A stretch of 64,000 nucleotides of DNA from Euryodendron excelsum (GCA_033060915.1 CM065398.1:2751001-2815000), one strand, 5' to 3'; counted from the first letter of the stretch, positions 48,324 through 59,418 are shown. Numbers and translations: made by a program. Notes: generated from the sequence alone by a model not told the origin.

Positions 48324-50272
48324 GAGAGTTTGCTTAAATAAACTTTTGCAGCATGGACAATTTTTGCATTTCAACCAAGTATATCTTAAAGTCATTACCA
48401 ATATCCACTAGTGTAAGAGAACTCACCAAAGTTGGTAAGAGAAGTGTCCTAAGTAGCCTCCCCACAATGACGTCGATCACCAAGTAGCGAAAATTGTTCA
48501 GAGCCACTATCTTCATAATGAAATGAAGATACTAAGAATGGAGCATTTGTGGAGATAGTGATAGAATTGTTATGGTCGGGTAGCTTCGTAGTCGATATAG
48601 CATACCATCACACCAAATGGGGTGGATCAATGGAAGAAGGCCAACTTGGGAAAAAAGCGCCAATAACTTGGTCTAGGACTAGCAAGTTTAGGACTATTCA
48701 TCATAGGCTCCCCTTTGTCATTACTGATGGCGACAGTTCTTCATCCATGAACAGTCTTTGAAGTAAACCATAGTTTGAGATCGAGAACTGAACAAAGCCC
48801 AAGTAAAGCTAAACTTTTGAAATTAAGACCCAAAGCATAGCCAAAGTTCTGATATCGAGATCCAAAATGAAGTCAAAGGTTTGAAATCGAGACCCAAAGC
48901 ACATTGAAATGTTTGAGATTGAGACCTAAACAAAGCCCAAGTATAGCCCGGGGTATAATCTCTCAGGATACCCTATCCCGAGGGATTGATCCTACCGAGA
49001 CAACAAACAAAAGCCTAGTAAAGCTAAAGTCCAATGTCTGAGATTGAGACAACAACGAAGCCCCAGTAAAACTGAAGGTCTGAAATTGAGATCCAAAGGA
49101 AGCCCAAGTGAAGCTTTTTATCTAAAGTAATGCCAAAATTTGTATATCTGATAATTTTTTTTTAAAATTTAATAAATAAGTAATAAACAGAGTAACAGTG
49201 AAAAAGAAATAAAGTAAAAAAAGGGTATTCGAGTCTAACACTCTCATGTTTTGATTAGGCAACCAAGTTGTATAAAGGCATATTTAGGTTTCGTGTTTCG
49301 CGCAACACTCCCTTCGTTGTACGAGGGAATTACCATTGCAATGTGTCTTCATAGCACTATGCAATTGCCATCACAAGGATGGCAGACTCTCGGGAAATGA
49401 ATTATTGGATCACTGATCGACCTTGTAGTTGAGCAACACTTTCTCCAAAAGCTCTCAAGTATATATCTTGTCGCTGAATAGAAAAAAGAAAGATACAATA
49501 GGATATGGTTAGACTTTCAAAGTTCCAAACTGGTGATCCATTAATTGTGGTGCTACATTCTGTGTTGACAAACTTTGTGAGATAAAAAAACACATTTTTT
49601 TTTTCTTTTTTCTTTATTCCTTGAAGAAGAAAAAGCTGTTTATTGTAAGTCGGCCCAAGAATTGAGTCAAGAAACTTTTATAATTCATTATCATATTCTT
49701 CCTCTATGCACAAACAAGACTAAAGGAAAAGAAATTTCTATGTTTTGGTGGGATGTGTGCCATGATTGTAGACCAAAGGAAAAAACATCTTTCATCTATT
49801 TTCATTAAAAAGAGAGAAGGACTCTTTGAATTGTGCAATGCACAAATGAGATGCTATATAGTGTTTGGTCTCCAAAAAGGTGCCATATAAAGAGAAAAAA
49901 TAAGACATCACCATGATTTAACGCTCAGTGCCCTTTTCCTATGTGATGGGATGACCCAATGATTGTACAACACGGTGTATTAAATTGATCTCTATGTGCA
50001 ACGTGTGCATCATCTACTCTATGAGAAGGCTAGGTGAAGAAGAAATCAAGGCTTTAGAATAGATGTTCCCATGGTTTGCTACTTGTAATATTGTGAAAGC
50101 CTACTGCAATAAACAGAGACGTAGTACTTATTTGGATACTTGGCACCAGAAGAACAAAATAAGGGGCAAAATTATCAGAAGGAAGCCTTTTGCAGAGACT
50201 TGTGACGTTGTTTGATTACTTCAGCGTTTGTCCCAGAATATGTGGGGGTTCAATTCTTTTATAGACAGAATA
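48324..50272. mobile_element. Inverted-repeat element, spacer end and right arm (copy b)
   Basis: Near-identical in direct orientation to 61515-63442 (copy c). From about 48670 it is inverted relative to copy a. It has an extra 60-90 bp within its minisatellite (about 48975-49050) compared with copy c. The arm stops at about 50272, where EPRV-A sequence begins. Confidence 0.8.
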
Positions 50273-50324
50273 TGTGAGGGTTCATTAATTCGTTATCCAT
50301 CCTTATGTTAGATGGTGGAATAAA

Positions 50325-50756
50325 TTGAATAAGGAATTAGATAAAACTGTTGCAGAAATAGTTGTTGTGGTAAAAGATTATCAACAGGAATCTGAGTTTC
50401 AAAGATCTCAATCCTATCCTTCTACATCTAAATTGGATATTATGAAAAATGTATTAAAAATGCAAAATCCTCTTATGAAGGATAAAGAATTAATGTATGA
50501 ATGCCTCCGCCAATTAAAAAGAGAATTTCTGGCCACATTCAAATCTGATTCTGACTCAGATGAAGAAATGCAATCCCAATCATCTCAGCACACTTGTCTA
50601 GCAAGAGAATCCTAAGATCTATATGCAGAGGATTCGGATCATATTCCAACTACTGAAGATCTTTTTGATGCCATGCTTGACATTATGGCAAAGAAAAAAA
50701 CAAGAAAAGCTCGCTCCTCTGCCTCTTCAGATAAGGATAGGGACGACAAAAAGTAG
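50325..50756 (+). pseudogene. EPRV-A small ORF upstream of the promoter
   Basis: A 96-codon frame without an ATG start continues past a TAG for about 46 more codons. It is rich in charged residues, with FKSDSDSDEEM near the middle and KKKTRKARSSASSDKDRDDKK at its C-terminus. In a circular pararetrovirus map it would follow RT-RNase H. I recognise no domain. It may correspond to the extra ORF found in some members of the family. Confidence 0.45.
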
Positions 50757-51217
50757 CCGTCCCATGTGAAGGAATCTCTTCACATTCAAGACTGTCGCAC
50801 TACACGACAAAAAGGCATCTTGGCTTTGACGCAAATGGCCAACCGACGCCAACCCATTTGGGCCCCACTCCATTTTGCGTCATTGCTTACTAAAGCATTT
50901 TTGACTTTTGTAAAAAGTTGTTCTTATCTCTCCGGACTTCTAATTAATTTTTGGAATCCGGAATAGTGTTTTCTTTTTGCTTATAAAAGGGACCTTTCAC
51001 CCTTTGTTGAAGGCAGGAATCAATTCTCAGCATCCTCTCTCTCTTGTTAATAAATTTCTCACTTCAAAATCTTTGCTTTTCTTTTACTTTCTTTGGTAAG
51101 TTTTTATTTGTCTTTCCTTGACAATTATTTATATTCTATTTCTATTTTTATATATTCTGTTTCTATATTATATCTATTGATATTCTGTTTCTATATTCTA
51201 TCTATTGGTATCAGAGC
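50757..51217 (+). promoter_or_regulatory. EPRV-A intergenic region: promoter, poly(A) signal and primer-binding site
   Basis: A TGACG word lies at 50827, a TATAAAAG box at 50982-50989, and an AATAAA poly(A) signal only 60 bp further at 51049-51054. The primer site TGGTATCAGAGC at 51206-51217 is complementary to initiator-Met tRNA. This close TATA-poly(A)-primer arrangement is the control layout of pararetroviruses. It is absent from EPRV-B. Confidence 0.7.
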
Positions 51218-51520
51218 CATGATAGCTTAAATTGTGGTATGCAATTCTGCGTAAAAAGTATGTCTATACAATTTATATGAATTATTGTTACTGTTTTCCT
51301 TCTTCTCCATTGCTCAAACAAGTGGTACAGTACTCAAGTCGCGCCTGGTTTTGTTATCCCATGTCTGATACCCGCGCAAAGGGTTGGTATTGGGATGTGC
51401 CTTTAAGTCGTTGACAACTGTGCTTGTTTGATCAATGGATGGTAGTTTGGAAATACTAATAATTGTTCATATCTTTTGTATACTTATATTTTTTACAAGG
51501 AATTACATACTCCTCTACTT

Positions 51521-52096
51521 ATGATGAATCCTTTTCATAGAACATCTTCTTCTAAGAAGATGATTAAAGCTGCTGAAGTAAATGAATACCCAGATCAACT
51601 TGAAAATCTTAATAAATGGGTTATACCCTTTGTTCAACCTTCTTCTATTTATAAGATAGGAACTTTTGACCTTAAAGGTGTAAAAACTGTTGAAACCGTA
51701 GAACAAACTGTAAGTTTGCAATTTGATGAACAGACTATCCAACTTCTGGATTCTATGGATATCGTAAGATATCAACATAAATATAATTTTTTACATATAG
51801 GACTTATACAAGTTGCCTTTAAACCTCTTACCTTAAGTGGTTTACCAGCTAGTTTTTTAGCAGTCCTTCGAGATGCAAGATGTCTTGATTGGAAATCTTC
51901 CCTTATGGGAATTATGCAATCTAGTGTGGCTCATGGCCTAGTCTATTTTAATGTATGTCCTAATTTACAATTATCACTTACAGATGCTAATATTTTAGAT
52001 GCTGTAAGTTTAAATACTAAACTCCATGGTTATAACTTTAAACCAGGATCTGAGCCCCTCTATCTCAGTTATAGAATTTATTTTAAGGCTTTATAG
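51521..52096 (+). pseudogene. EPRV-A movement protein region
   Basis: From the first of two adjacent ATGs (MMNPF) the frame runs 191 codons to an in-frame TAG at 52094. It shows the 30K-superfamily pattern: a GLIQVAFKPLTLSGLP stretch, then LRDAR and VYFNVCPN-type words. This family widens plasmodesmata for cell-to-cell spread. Homology continues beyond the TAG in the same frame to about 52530, so the stop truncates a polyprotein. Confidence 0.75.
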
Positions 52097-52529
52097 ACAC
52101 TTGCTCCTAATTGTAAGAGGTTTAGTTCCTCTGGAAGTACTGTCATAATTGAATCTAATCTTCCTAGCTCTAATATATCTACAAATTGCCAAATTACTTG
52201 GGATAAAGTCCAATTCCCTGAGACTTGGCAGCTTCAACAAGCTGTCACACCTGCTCCCTTGATCCAAGAAGAAGTGGATCAAATTATTCAGACCCCTGAA
52301 GGAGATATAGAGGTAAGATTTACTTTTGGTTCCTCCCAAGGATCGAGATCACGATCTCTTTCCAGATCTTCTTCTATGAGATCTCTACCTCCTTATAAGA
52401 TTTCTTTACCAGAAACTTTTAGACCTTCTACTTCTAGACTCTCTGACACTATCGAATCTGTTAGAATTTCTGATCAACAAATTCCTCATGGAATTCCTAA
52501 ACCCCCAGTAGACATGTGTCATCGTATCT

Positions 52530-53400
52530 GAATGTATAGTACTATTTGTAAACAACGTGATAATACGGATCGAGCCATAGCTCAAATGATTATTAGTGGT
52601 TTTACTGGCACTATTAAAGGTTGGTGGGATAATTATTTAATTTCAACTGCTAAATCTGAAATTTTAGATGCCATTAAACAGGAACCTTCTCCTACCCCTA
52701 ATGATCCTAATCATGTTACTATTACAGAACAATCAGTTTATACACTGATTTTAGCCATCTGTGAACATTTTACTGGAAGATATTCTAGTAATAATGAAAA
52801 TATTAGAACACTTATTCAAAATCTCAGATGTCCTACTCTTACCCATTTTAGATGTTATAAGGATGTATTCCTTTGTCGTGTTATGCAACTTCCAGATGCT
52901 AATAGCGATCATTGAAAGTCTAAATTTATAGATGGTCTTCCCTTTCTTTTCGCTGAAAGAGTTCGTAAAGCTCTTAGGGACAGAAATGATGGAATTTCTA
53001 TTCCTTACTCTAATCATTCTTTTGGTAGTCTTATAGATACCTGTATACAAGAAGGATTAGCTTTATGTAATGGCATTAAGCTTAAAAGCCAGCTTAAAAA
53101 GCAAAAGCTTACTGAGAAATCTCAACTTGGAGATTTTTGTGATAATTTTGGGATGGATATGCCAAAACCACCTCCAGATCATTCTACGTGATCTAAAGGA
53201 AAAAAGAAATTTAAATAAAAAACTCCTTCTAGGAAAAAGAAATATACTCAGGACACTTCTACGAGTCAACCCTCTAAACAGTATGTTAAAAAATCTTCCC
53301 ATAAGAAGAAAACCTCCACTTCTAAAAAAGAAATTAAATGTTGGAAATGTGGTAAATTTGGTCACTATGCCAATAAATGTTTAACAAAAAAGAAGTTAAA
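52530..53400 (+). pseudogene. EPRV-A coat protein region with zinc knuckle
   Basis: An open block at 52532-52912 has the helical GWWDNYL and FTGRYSS words typical of caulimovirid coat proteins. After stops at 52913, 53188 and 53215, a lysine-rich stretch leads to the CCHC knuckle CWKCGKFGHYANKC at 53339-53380. The knuckle binds the packaged RNA. Confidence 0.75.
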
Positions 53401-54049
53401 TGAACTTCAAATAGATGAACAACTAAAAGATACTTTAGCTAAAGTATTTCTAAATAGTGAAAGTGAACCAGCTAATTCTACATCTGGATCGTCTGAGTCT
53501 GAGTCCCCTGAGTTAGATCAGGTTCAGGAGCATGATACTTCTAGTGATATTGATAATATTGATAAACTAGATTCCTGTTCAGGTAATTGTAATTATTATA
53601 AAGCCATAGTTGATATGCATGGTTTAAGCATCAATATGCTTACACAGGATTAGGAAATAATCATAAAAATTTTAGATCAAATTCCTGATACTACTATGAA
53701 AGCTCAGATGATTGAAAATTATTTGAAGCAAGTTAAGCAATAGGATAATATTCCAAAAATTTCTCATGCTTATAGCATGACTGAAGTCATGAAACGACTT
53801 CAAAATCAACAAGACAAACCTGTTACTTTACAGGATTTAAACACTGAGATCAATTAGTTAAAAATAGAGATTAAATCTCTAAAAAATGACAATATAAATT
53901 TAACCTCTAGGGTTACTAATTTAGAACTCTGTAGACATCTGAATAATTCTTCCGAGTCATCCCAGTTCTCTCTTCCCCAATATTTGGCTATTCTAGATCA
54001 GGTTACCTCACAAAAGTGGTATATTAGAATCACTTTATTTGTTCATAAT

Positions 54050-54480
54050 GAATTGTTATTTGAAAACTTGACTGCCCTCGTGGATAGTGGTGCAGATTTG
54101 AACTGTGTTCAAGAAGGGTTAATTCCAACCTAATATTTTGAAAAAACAAAACATTCTTTGACTTCTGCTAGTGGAAATAAGCTAGAAATACAATATAAAA
54201 TTACTGATACTCATATCTGTAATCAAGATGTATGTATCCCACCTACCTTTTTACTTGTCAAAAATCTACAACACCATGTTATACTTGGTACACCTTTTCT
54301 ACATAGTATTATGCCTATTGAAAAAATTGACTCAACAGGTATTTATACCAAATTGAATAATCAACAACTAGTTTTTCAGTTTATAACTGATCCTCAAACT
54401 AGATATTTAAATGAAGTTAAAAATATCTTGTTAGCCAAAGAAAATCAAATTAATTTTCTTAAACAAGAAATTTCGATATG
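54050..54480 (+). pseudogene. EPRV-A aspartic protease
   Basis: The catalytic word VDSGAD is encoded at about 54080-54097. A TAA at 54131 and a TGA at 54479 interrupt the frame. The downstream HHVILGTPFL motif (about 54270) is the second conserved protease block. Confidence 0.75.
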
Positions 54481-54670
54481 AACTATTTCTTAAGCTTTAG
54501 TAAAATCTAAAGTTCAAGACAAAATCAAATTAATTGAAAAATAATTTCTTAGTGAAATTTGTAATGATCATCCTAATGCTTTTTGAGATAGGAAACGACA
54601 TATTGTTTCTCTTCCATATGAAAATGATTTTTTTAACAGACAAATACCGACAAGGGCTCGGCCTTGTCAA

Positions 54671-55520
54671 ATGAATCAAGAATACCTTGATTTATGCAAA
54701 AAAGAAATTGCTTTTTTGCTTGAGAAAAAACTCATTAGGAAATCTTATTCTCCTTGGAGTTGTACTGGATTTTATGTCAATAAAAATGTTGAAATTGAGA
54801 GGGGTGTTCCTAGATTAGTTATTAATTATAAACCTCTCAATAAAGTATTAAAATGGATTAGGTATCCTATACCTAATAAAAAGGATTTACTTGATCGCCT
54901 TCATAAGGCTTTAATATTTTTTAAATTTGATTTAAAATCTGGATATTGGCAAATTCAAGTTGCTGAATCTGATAGATATAAAACTGCTTTTACTGTTCTC
55001 ATAGGGCATTATGAATGGAATGTTATGTCTTTTGGTTTGAAAAATGCTCCTTCTGAATTTCAGAATATTATGAATGATATTTTCATTCCCTATACCGATT
55101 TTATCCTAGTATATATTGATGATATTTTGGTATTTTCTCAAACTATAGATCAACATAGTAAACATCTAGATATTTTTCGCAAAATTATATTACACAATGG
55201 ACTAGTTATATCTGCTCCAAAAATGAAACTCTTTTAAACCACTGTTCGATTTTTGGGTCATAATATCCATCAAGGACAAATTGTTCCTATTACACGAAGT
55301 ATTGAGTTTGTTTCTAAATTCCCTGATGAAATATTAGATAAAACTCAACTACAAAGATTTTTAGGCAATTTGAATTATATTAATCCCTATTATAAAAATC
55401 TTGCAAAAGATTCTGCTATCTTATATGATAGATTAAAGAAAATTCCTTCTCCATGGACGCCAGATCATACTTTGGCAGTTCAAACAATTAAATCTAAGGT
55501 TAAAAACCTTCCATGTTAAC
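54671..55520 (+). pseudogene. EPRV-A reverse transcriptase
   Basis: RT blocks appear in order: RLVINYKPLN, a FDLKSGYWQI word, MSFGLKNAPSEFQ and the catalytic YIDDILVF at about 55111-55134. A TAA at 55235 and a frameshift near 55515 break it. It is closely similar to the RT of EPRV-B. Confidence 0.85.
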
Positions 55521-55534
55521 TCTTGCTAACCCTG

Positions 55535-55893
55535 CATAGTTTAAAATTGTGCAAACTGATGCTAGTAATATTGGTTATGGTGGTATTTTTACTCAAGTTA
55601 TACCTGATACTAAAAAATAAATTTTGATAAGATATGCTTTAGGAAAATGGAATCCTGCTCAATCTAAATATGCTGCTGTCAAGAAAGAACTTCTTGCTAT
55701 TGTTAAATGTATATCTAAATTCCAAGATGATTTACTAAATCAAAAATTCCTGTTAAAAACAGATTGTTAAGCTGTAAAATATATTTTCAGCAATGATGTC
55801 AAACATGATGTATCTAAGCATATCATTGCCAGATGGCAAACACATCTATCTGTGTTTGATTTTGATATTATATATATCAAAGGGAAGGATACA
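55535..55893 (+). pseudogene. EPRV-A RNase H, truncated
   Basis: TDASNIGYGG, then AVKKELLAIV and a HIIARWQ word show RNase H. Stops occur at several points (for example 55538, 55618 and 55768). Homology with EPRV-B ends in KGKD at about 55890, where an inverted viral fragment is joined. Confidence 0.75.
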
Positions 55894-56210
55894 TACATCT
55901 TGATTACAGATATGAGTATCAGTAATTTTATACTGTATTTCTAGCTTATTTCCACTAGCAGAAGTCAAAGAATGTTTTGTTTTTTCAAAATATTGGGTTG
56001 GAATTAATTTTTCTTGAACACAGTTCAAATTTGCACCACTATCCACGAGGGCAGTCAAGTTTTCAATTAACAATTCATTATGAACAAATAAAGTGATTCT
56101 AATATATCACTTTTGTAAAATAACCTGATCTAGAATAGCCAAATATTGAGAAAGAGAGGACTGAGATGACTCCAAAGAATTATTCATATGTCTACAGAGT
56201 TTAGTAATTC
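55893..56210 (-). pseudogene. Inverted pararetrovirus fragment (linker and protease)
   Basis: On the - strand this is homologous to EPRV-A 53935-54240, ending in the first part of the protease with VDSGAN encoded at about 56029-56046. The junction with EPRV-A at 55888-55895 shares the bases GATA with both partners. The left 110 bp also match 61367-61469 of EPRV-B. The right limit, where host sequence begins, is within a few bases of 56210. Confidence 0.8.
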
Positions 56211-56623
56211 AACGAAACAAAACAAACGAAATCGAACTTTATTGAATTACGAAAATACCACCGGCCAACATTCTACAGTAACACGTGGCGGGTACATTTA
56301 GTTCTACATAGACCAGCGAGTACGCAAATAGCCTTGCTTTTCTTTTCCAGCTTTCTCCAGCTTTCGCAGTTGGCCAATTGCCTTTCTTCACTGTTATGAG
56401 TCCTCACCATTTTTAAAGTCTCAAACAGGCTGTTCTCACGCTCTCCTCTCTCTTCTCTCTTCTCTCTTCTCTCTCACATGTATATATGCGTATACTGAAT
56501 CACCGATAGCTTCTGATCCATCAATCTTCTGTATCTGTCGTCGAATCGGGCGGCGAACGATGGATTTGCCGAGGAGGAGAGATGTGAGATGAGAAGAGAG
56601 AGAGAGAAGAAGGCTGTGGAACT
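56211..56623 (+). promoter_or_regulatory. Promoter and 5' leader of the B-box gene
   Basis: Host sequence starts right after the viral fragment. A G-box core CACGTG lies at 56282-56287 in ACACGTGGCG, the type bound by HY5 and PIF factors. CT-rich repeats (TCTCTTC units, about 56440-56474) and a TATA-like GTATATATG (about 56478) follow. A short upstream ORF of ten codons (ATG 56560, stop 56590-56592) precedes the main ATG. Light regulation is inferred from the G-box and the gene family. Confidence 0.5.
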
Positions 56624-56716
56624 ATGCGAACACTTTGCGACGTTTGTGAGAGCGCCGCTGCGATCCTCTTCTGCGCCGCAGACGAGGCTGCTCTTTGCCG
56701 TTCCTGCGACGAGAAG
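56624..56716 (+). CDS. BBX: B-box zinc-finger protein, exon 1 only
   Basis: ATG at 56624; 31 codons end exactly at a GTATTG donor. The peptide begins [16 protein letters not shown] and continues with [13 protein letters not shown], the first half of a B-box with its C-x2-C...C-x2-C zinc ligands. The double-B-box (DBB/BBX18-25) subfamily, which works in light signalling, starts this way and has its first intron here. The next exon, expected to start VH.CNKLASRH, was not found in the remaining 7.3 kb. EPRV-B and copy c of the inverted-repeat element fill the region where intron 1 should be. The gene is either interrupted but spliceable beyond the window, or truncated. Confidence 0.85.
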
Positions 56717-57253
56717 GTATTGAAGCTTGACTAAATTCCTTGATATATATATATATATATATACGTGTGTGTGTGTGTGTAGTTGTGTATGTATAATGGC
56801 CTTGTTCGTAATTTAAATGTTCAGATGATCGTTTGCGGTGTTTCGTAAAATTGATTATCGAGGAATACTGGAGTGGATCTATTTAATATCGCAATGAATT
56901 TGTGAATTGAAAGTTGATTGTTTGGCTTTTCTCAACGTTGTTGTTTAAAGAAGAGGGAGGTTGAAGCGATTGTCAATTAGTGCTACAAAAAGTGAGAACT
57001 TAGGTCCCTTGGGTGCAAATTCATATCAGCAGTGGAGAAACAATAGTCTATTTTGCGAGTGTAGAAAAATTTTCTTGCACGTTACATTATTAATCTGCTT
57101 AATTTGCCTTGGATCTCTGAAAATGTCATTCAGTTAGGCCAAATCCGTAATCGATGCAAACTGCATATTTGTTTTTTTACTTATTTGCTGTTTTTTCGTT
57201 ATCCTTTTTTCCTTCCCATTGTATTCCGTGTGGAGTGCCTGCAATTTCTCTCT

Positions 57254-57285
<32 letters not shown>

Positions 57286-57651
57286 GCATGCACGAACACA
57301 TGCAGATCAATTTTGAAGTTCTTTGGCAAGTCTTGCCATTCAGTTGCATTTGGCTATGTTACCTCAACTTTTTTGAATTTGTGAAATACGCGTATCGAAC
57401 ACTCGGACAAGGGTATGAAATATGTGTCCAATAGTCTAGTTGGATATGGATATGCATTCAACTAGTATGTATAAGTAATTGAGTTTATTATAGAACTATA
57501 CATAAGACTTTCATTTTATGCATGAAATGCTATATTTTAGTTTGTAAATCCCACTTTACCTTCAAAAGCAAAATAAGTATTTAAAGAAAATAAAATTTAG
57601 TCGTATCCGAGTGTCATTAGCATGAAATTAGAAAAATGCTCCTTGTCCAAT
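56717..57651 (+). other. B-box gene intron 1, 5' part
   Basis: Starts with the GTATTG donor. It contains TA/TG dinucleotide runs (about 56742-56780) and a CT run (about 57246-57286). A 235-bp patch with inverted ACACTCGGAYA ends (about 57388-57622) may be a MITE-like insertion. The intron meets EPRV-B at about 57652. Confidence 0.6.
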
Positions 57652-57688
57652 TTAAATCCTGTAAAGTAACAGGTTTGTCTTGTTGATT

Positions 57689-58339
57689 TTAAAGTCGTTT
57701 CATGACTTTAGTCATGCTATAAGCATGAGAAATTTTTGGAATATTATCCTGTTGTTTAACTTGCTTCAAATAATTTTCAATCATCTGAGCTTTCATAGTA
57801 GTATCAGGAATTTGATCTAAAATTTTTATGATTATTTCCTGATCCTGTGTAAGCATATTGATGCTTAAACCATGCATATCAACTATGACTTTATAATAAT
57901 TACAATTACCTGAACAGGAATCTAGTTTATCAATATTATCAATATCACTAGAAGTATCATGCTCCTGAACCTGATCTAACTCAGGGGACTCAGACTCAGA
58001 CAATCCAGATGTAGAATTAGCTGGTTCACTTTCACTATTCAGAAATGCTTTAGCTAAAGCATCTTTTAGCTGTTCATCTATTTGAAGTTCATTTAATTTC
58101 TTTTTTGTTAAACATTTATTGATATAGTGACCAAATTTACCACATTTCCAACATTTAATTTCTTTTTTAGAAGTAGAGGTTTTCTTTTTATAGGAAGATT
58201 TTTTAACATACTGTTTAGAGGGTTGACTCGTAGAGGTGTCCTGAGTATATTTCTTTTTCCTAGAAGGAGTTTTTGATTTAAATTTCTTTTTTCCTTTAGA
58301 TCGCGTAGAACGATCTGGAGGTGGTTTTGGCATATCCAT
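57689..58339 (-). pseudogene. EPRV-B coat protein C-terminal part with zinc knuckle
   Basis: A 216-codon frame from an ATG at 58339 has a lysine-rich basic region, the CCHC knuckle CWKCGKFGHYINKC (about 58113-58154) and an acidic serine-rich tail. It stops at a TGA inside the linker. It matches EPRV-A 53150-53810 without that copy's stops. Upstream coat-protein sequence continues to about 58810 but in a broken frame. Confidence 0.75.
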
Positions 58340-58743
58340 CCCAAAATTATCACAAAAATCTCCAAGTTGAGATTTCTCAGTAAGCTTTTGCTTTTTAAGC
58401 TGGCTTTTAAGCTTAATGTCATTACATAAAGCTAATCCTTCTTGTATACGGGTATCTATAAGACTACCAAAAGAATGATTAGAGTAAGGAATAGAAATTC
58501 CATCATTTCTGTCCCTAAGAGCTTTACGAACTCTTTCAGCGAAGAGAAAGGGAAGACCATCTATAAATTTAGACTTTCAATGATCGCTATTAGCATCTGG
58601 AAGTTGCATAACACGACTAAGGAATACATCCTTATAACATCTAAAATGGGTAAGAGTAGGACATCTGAGATTTTGAAGAAGTGTTCTAATATTTTCATTA
58701 TTACTAGAATATCTTCCAGTAAAATGTTCACAGATGGCTAAAA

Positions 58744-59418
58744 TTAGCGTATAAACTGATTGTTCTGTAATAGTAACATGATTAGGATCATTAGGGGTAG
58801 GAGAAGGTTCCTGTATGAGGGAAAACAGAATGAATAAAAGATCCAGAATCTGTCATCCAGATTAGCATCTGTAAGTGATAATTGTAAATTAGGATATACA
58901 TTAAAATAGACCGGGCAATGAGCCACACTAGATTGCATAATTCCCATAAGGGAAGATTTCCAATCAAGACATCTTGCATCTCGAAGGACTGCTAAAAAAC
59001 TAGCTGGTAAACCACTTAAGGTAAGAGGTTTAAAGGCAACTTGTATAAGTCCTATATGTAAAAAATTATATTTATGTTGATATCTTACGATATCCATAGA
59101 ATCCAGAAGTTGGATAGTCTGTTCATCAAATTGCAAACTTACAGTTTGTTCTACAGTTTTAACAGTTTTTACACCTTTAAGGTCAAAAGTTCCTATCTTA
59201 TAGATAGAAGAAGGTTGAACAGAGGGTATAACCCATTTATTAAGATTTTCAAGTTGATCTGGGTATTCATTTACTTCAGCAGCTTTAATCATTTTCTTAG
59301 AAAAAAATGTTCTATGAAAAGGATTCATCATAAGTAGAGGAGTATGTAATTCCTTGTAAAAAAATATAAATATACAAAAGATATGAACAATTATTAGTGT
59401 TTCCAGACTACCATCCAT
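58744..59418 (-). pseudogene. EPRV-B movement protein, fused by deletion to coat-protein sequence
   Basis: From an ATG at 59418 the frame runs through the MMNPF start word and the 30K core to SLTDAN. It then leaves the movement-protein sequence and, after about 45 bp of unrelated filler (58815-58862), enters coat-protein sequence out of frame. About 0.7 kb present in EPRV-A is missing here. The product would lack the C-terminal third of the movement protein. Confidence 0.75.

Larger units (their letters stand above)
50290..55893 (+). mobile_element. EPRV-A: endogenous pararetrovirus copy (Caulimoviridae type), + strand
   Basis: In order: a small charged ORF, a promoter-like region, a Met-tRNA primer site, a movement protein of the 30K superfamily, coat protein with zinc knuckle, aspartic protease, RT and RNase H, with no integrase and no LTRs. 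That set and order identify a plant pararetrovirus rather than a gypsy element. Florendovirus or petuvirus is the likely neighbourhood (inference). Many stops and frameshifts interrupt it, and the 3' end breaks inside RNase H at about 55890. Confidence 0.85.
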
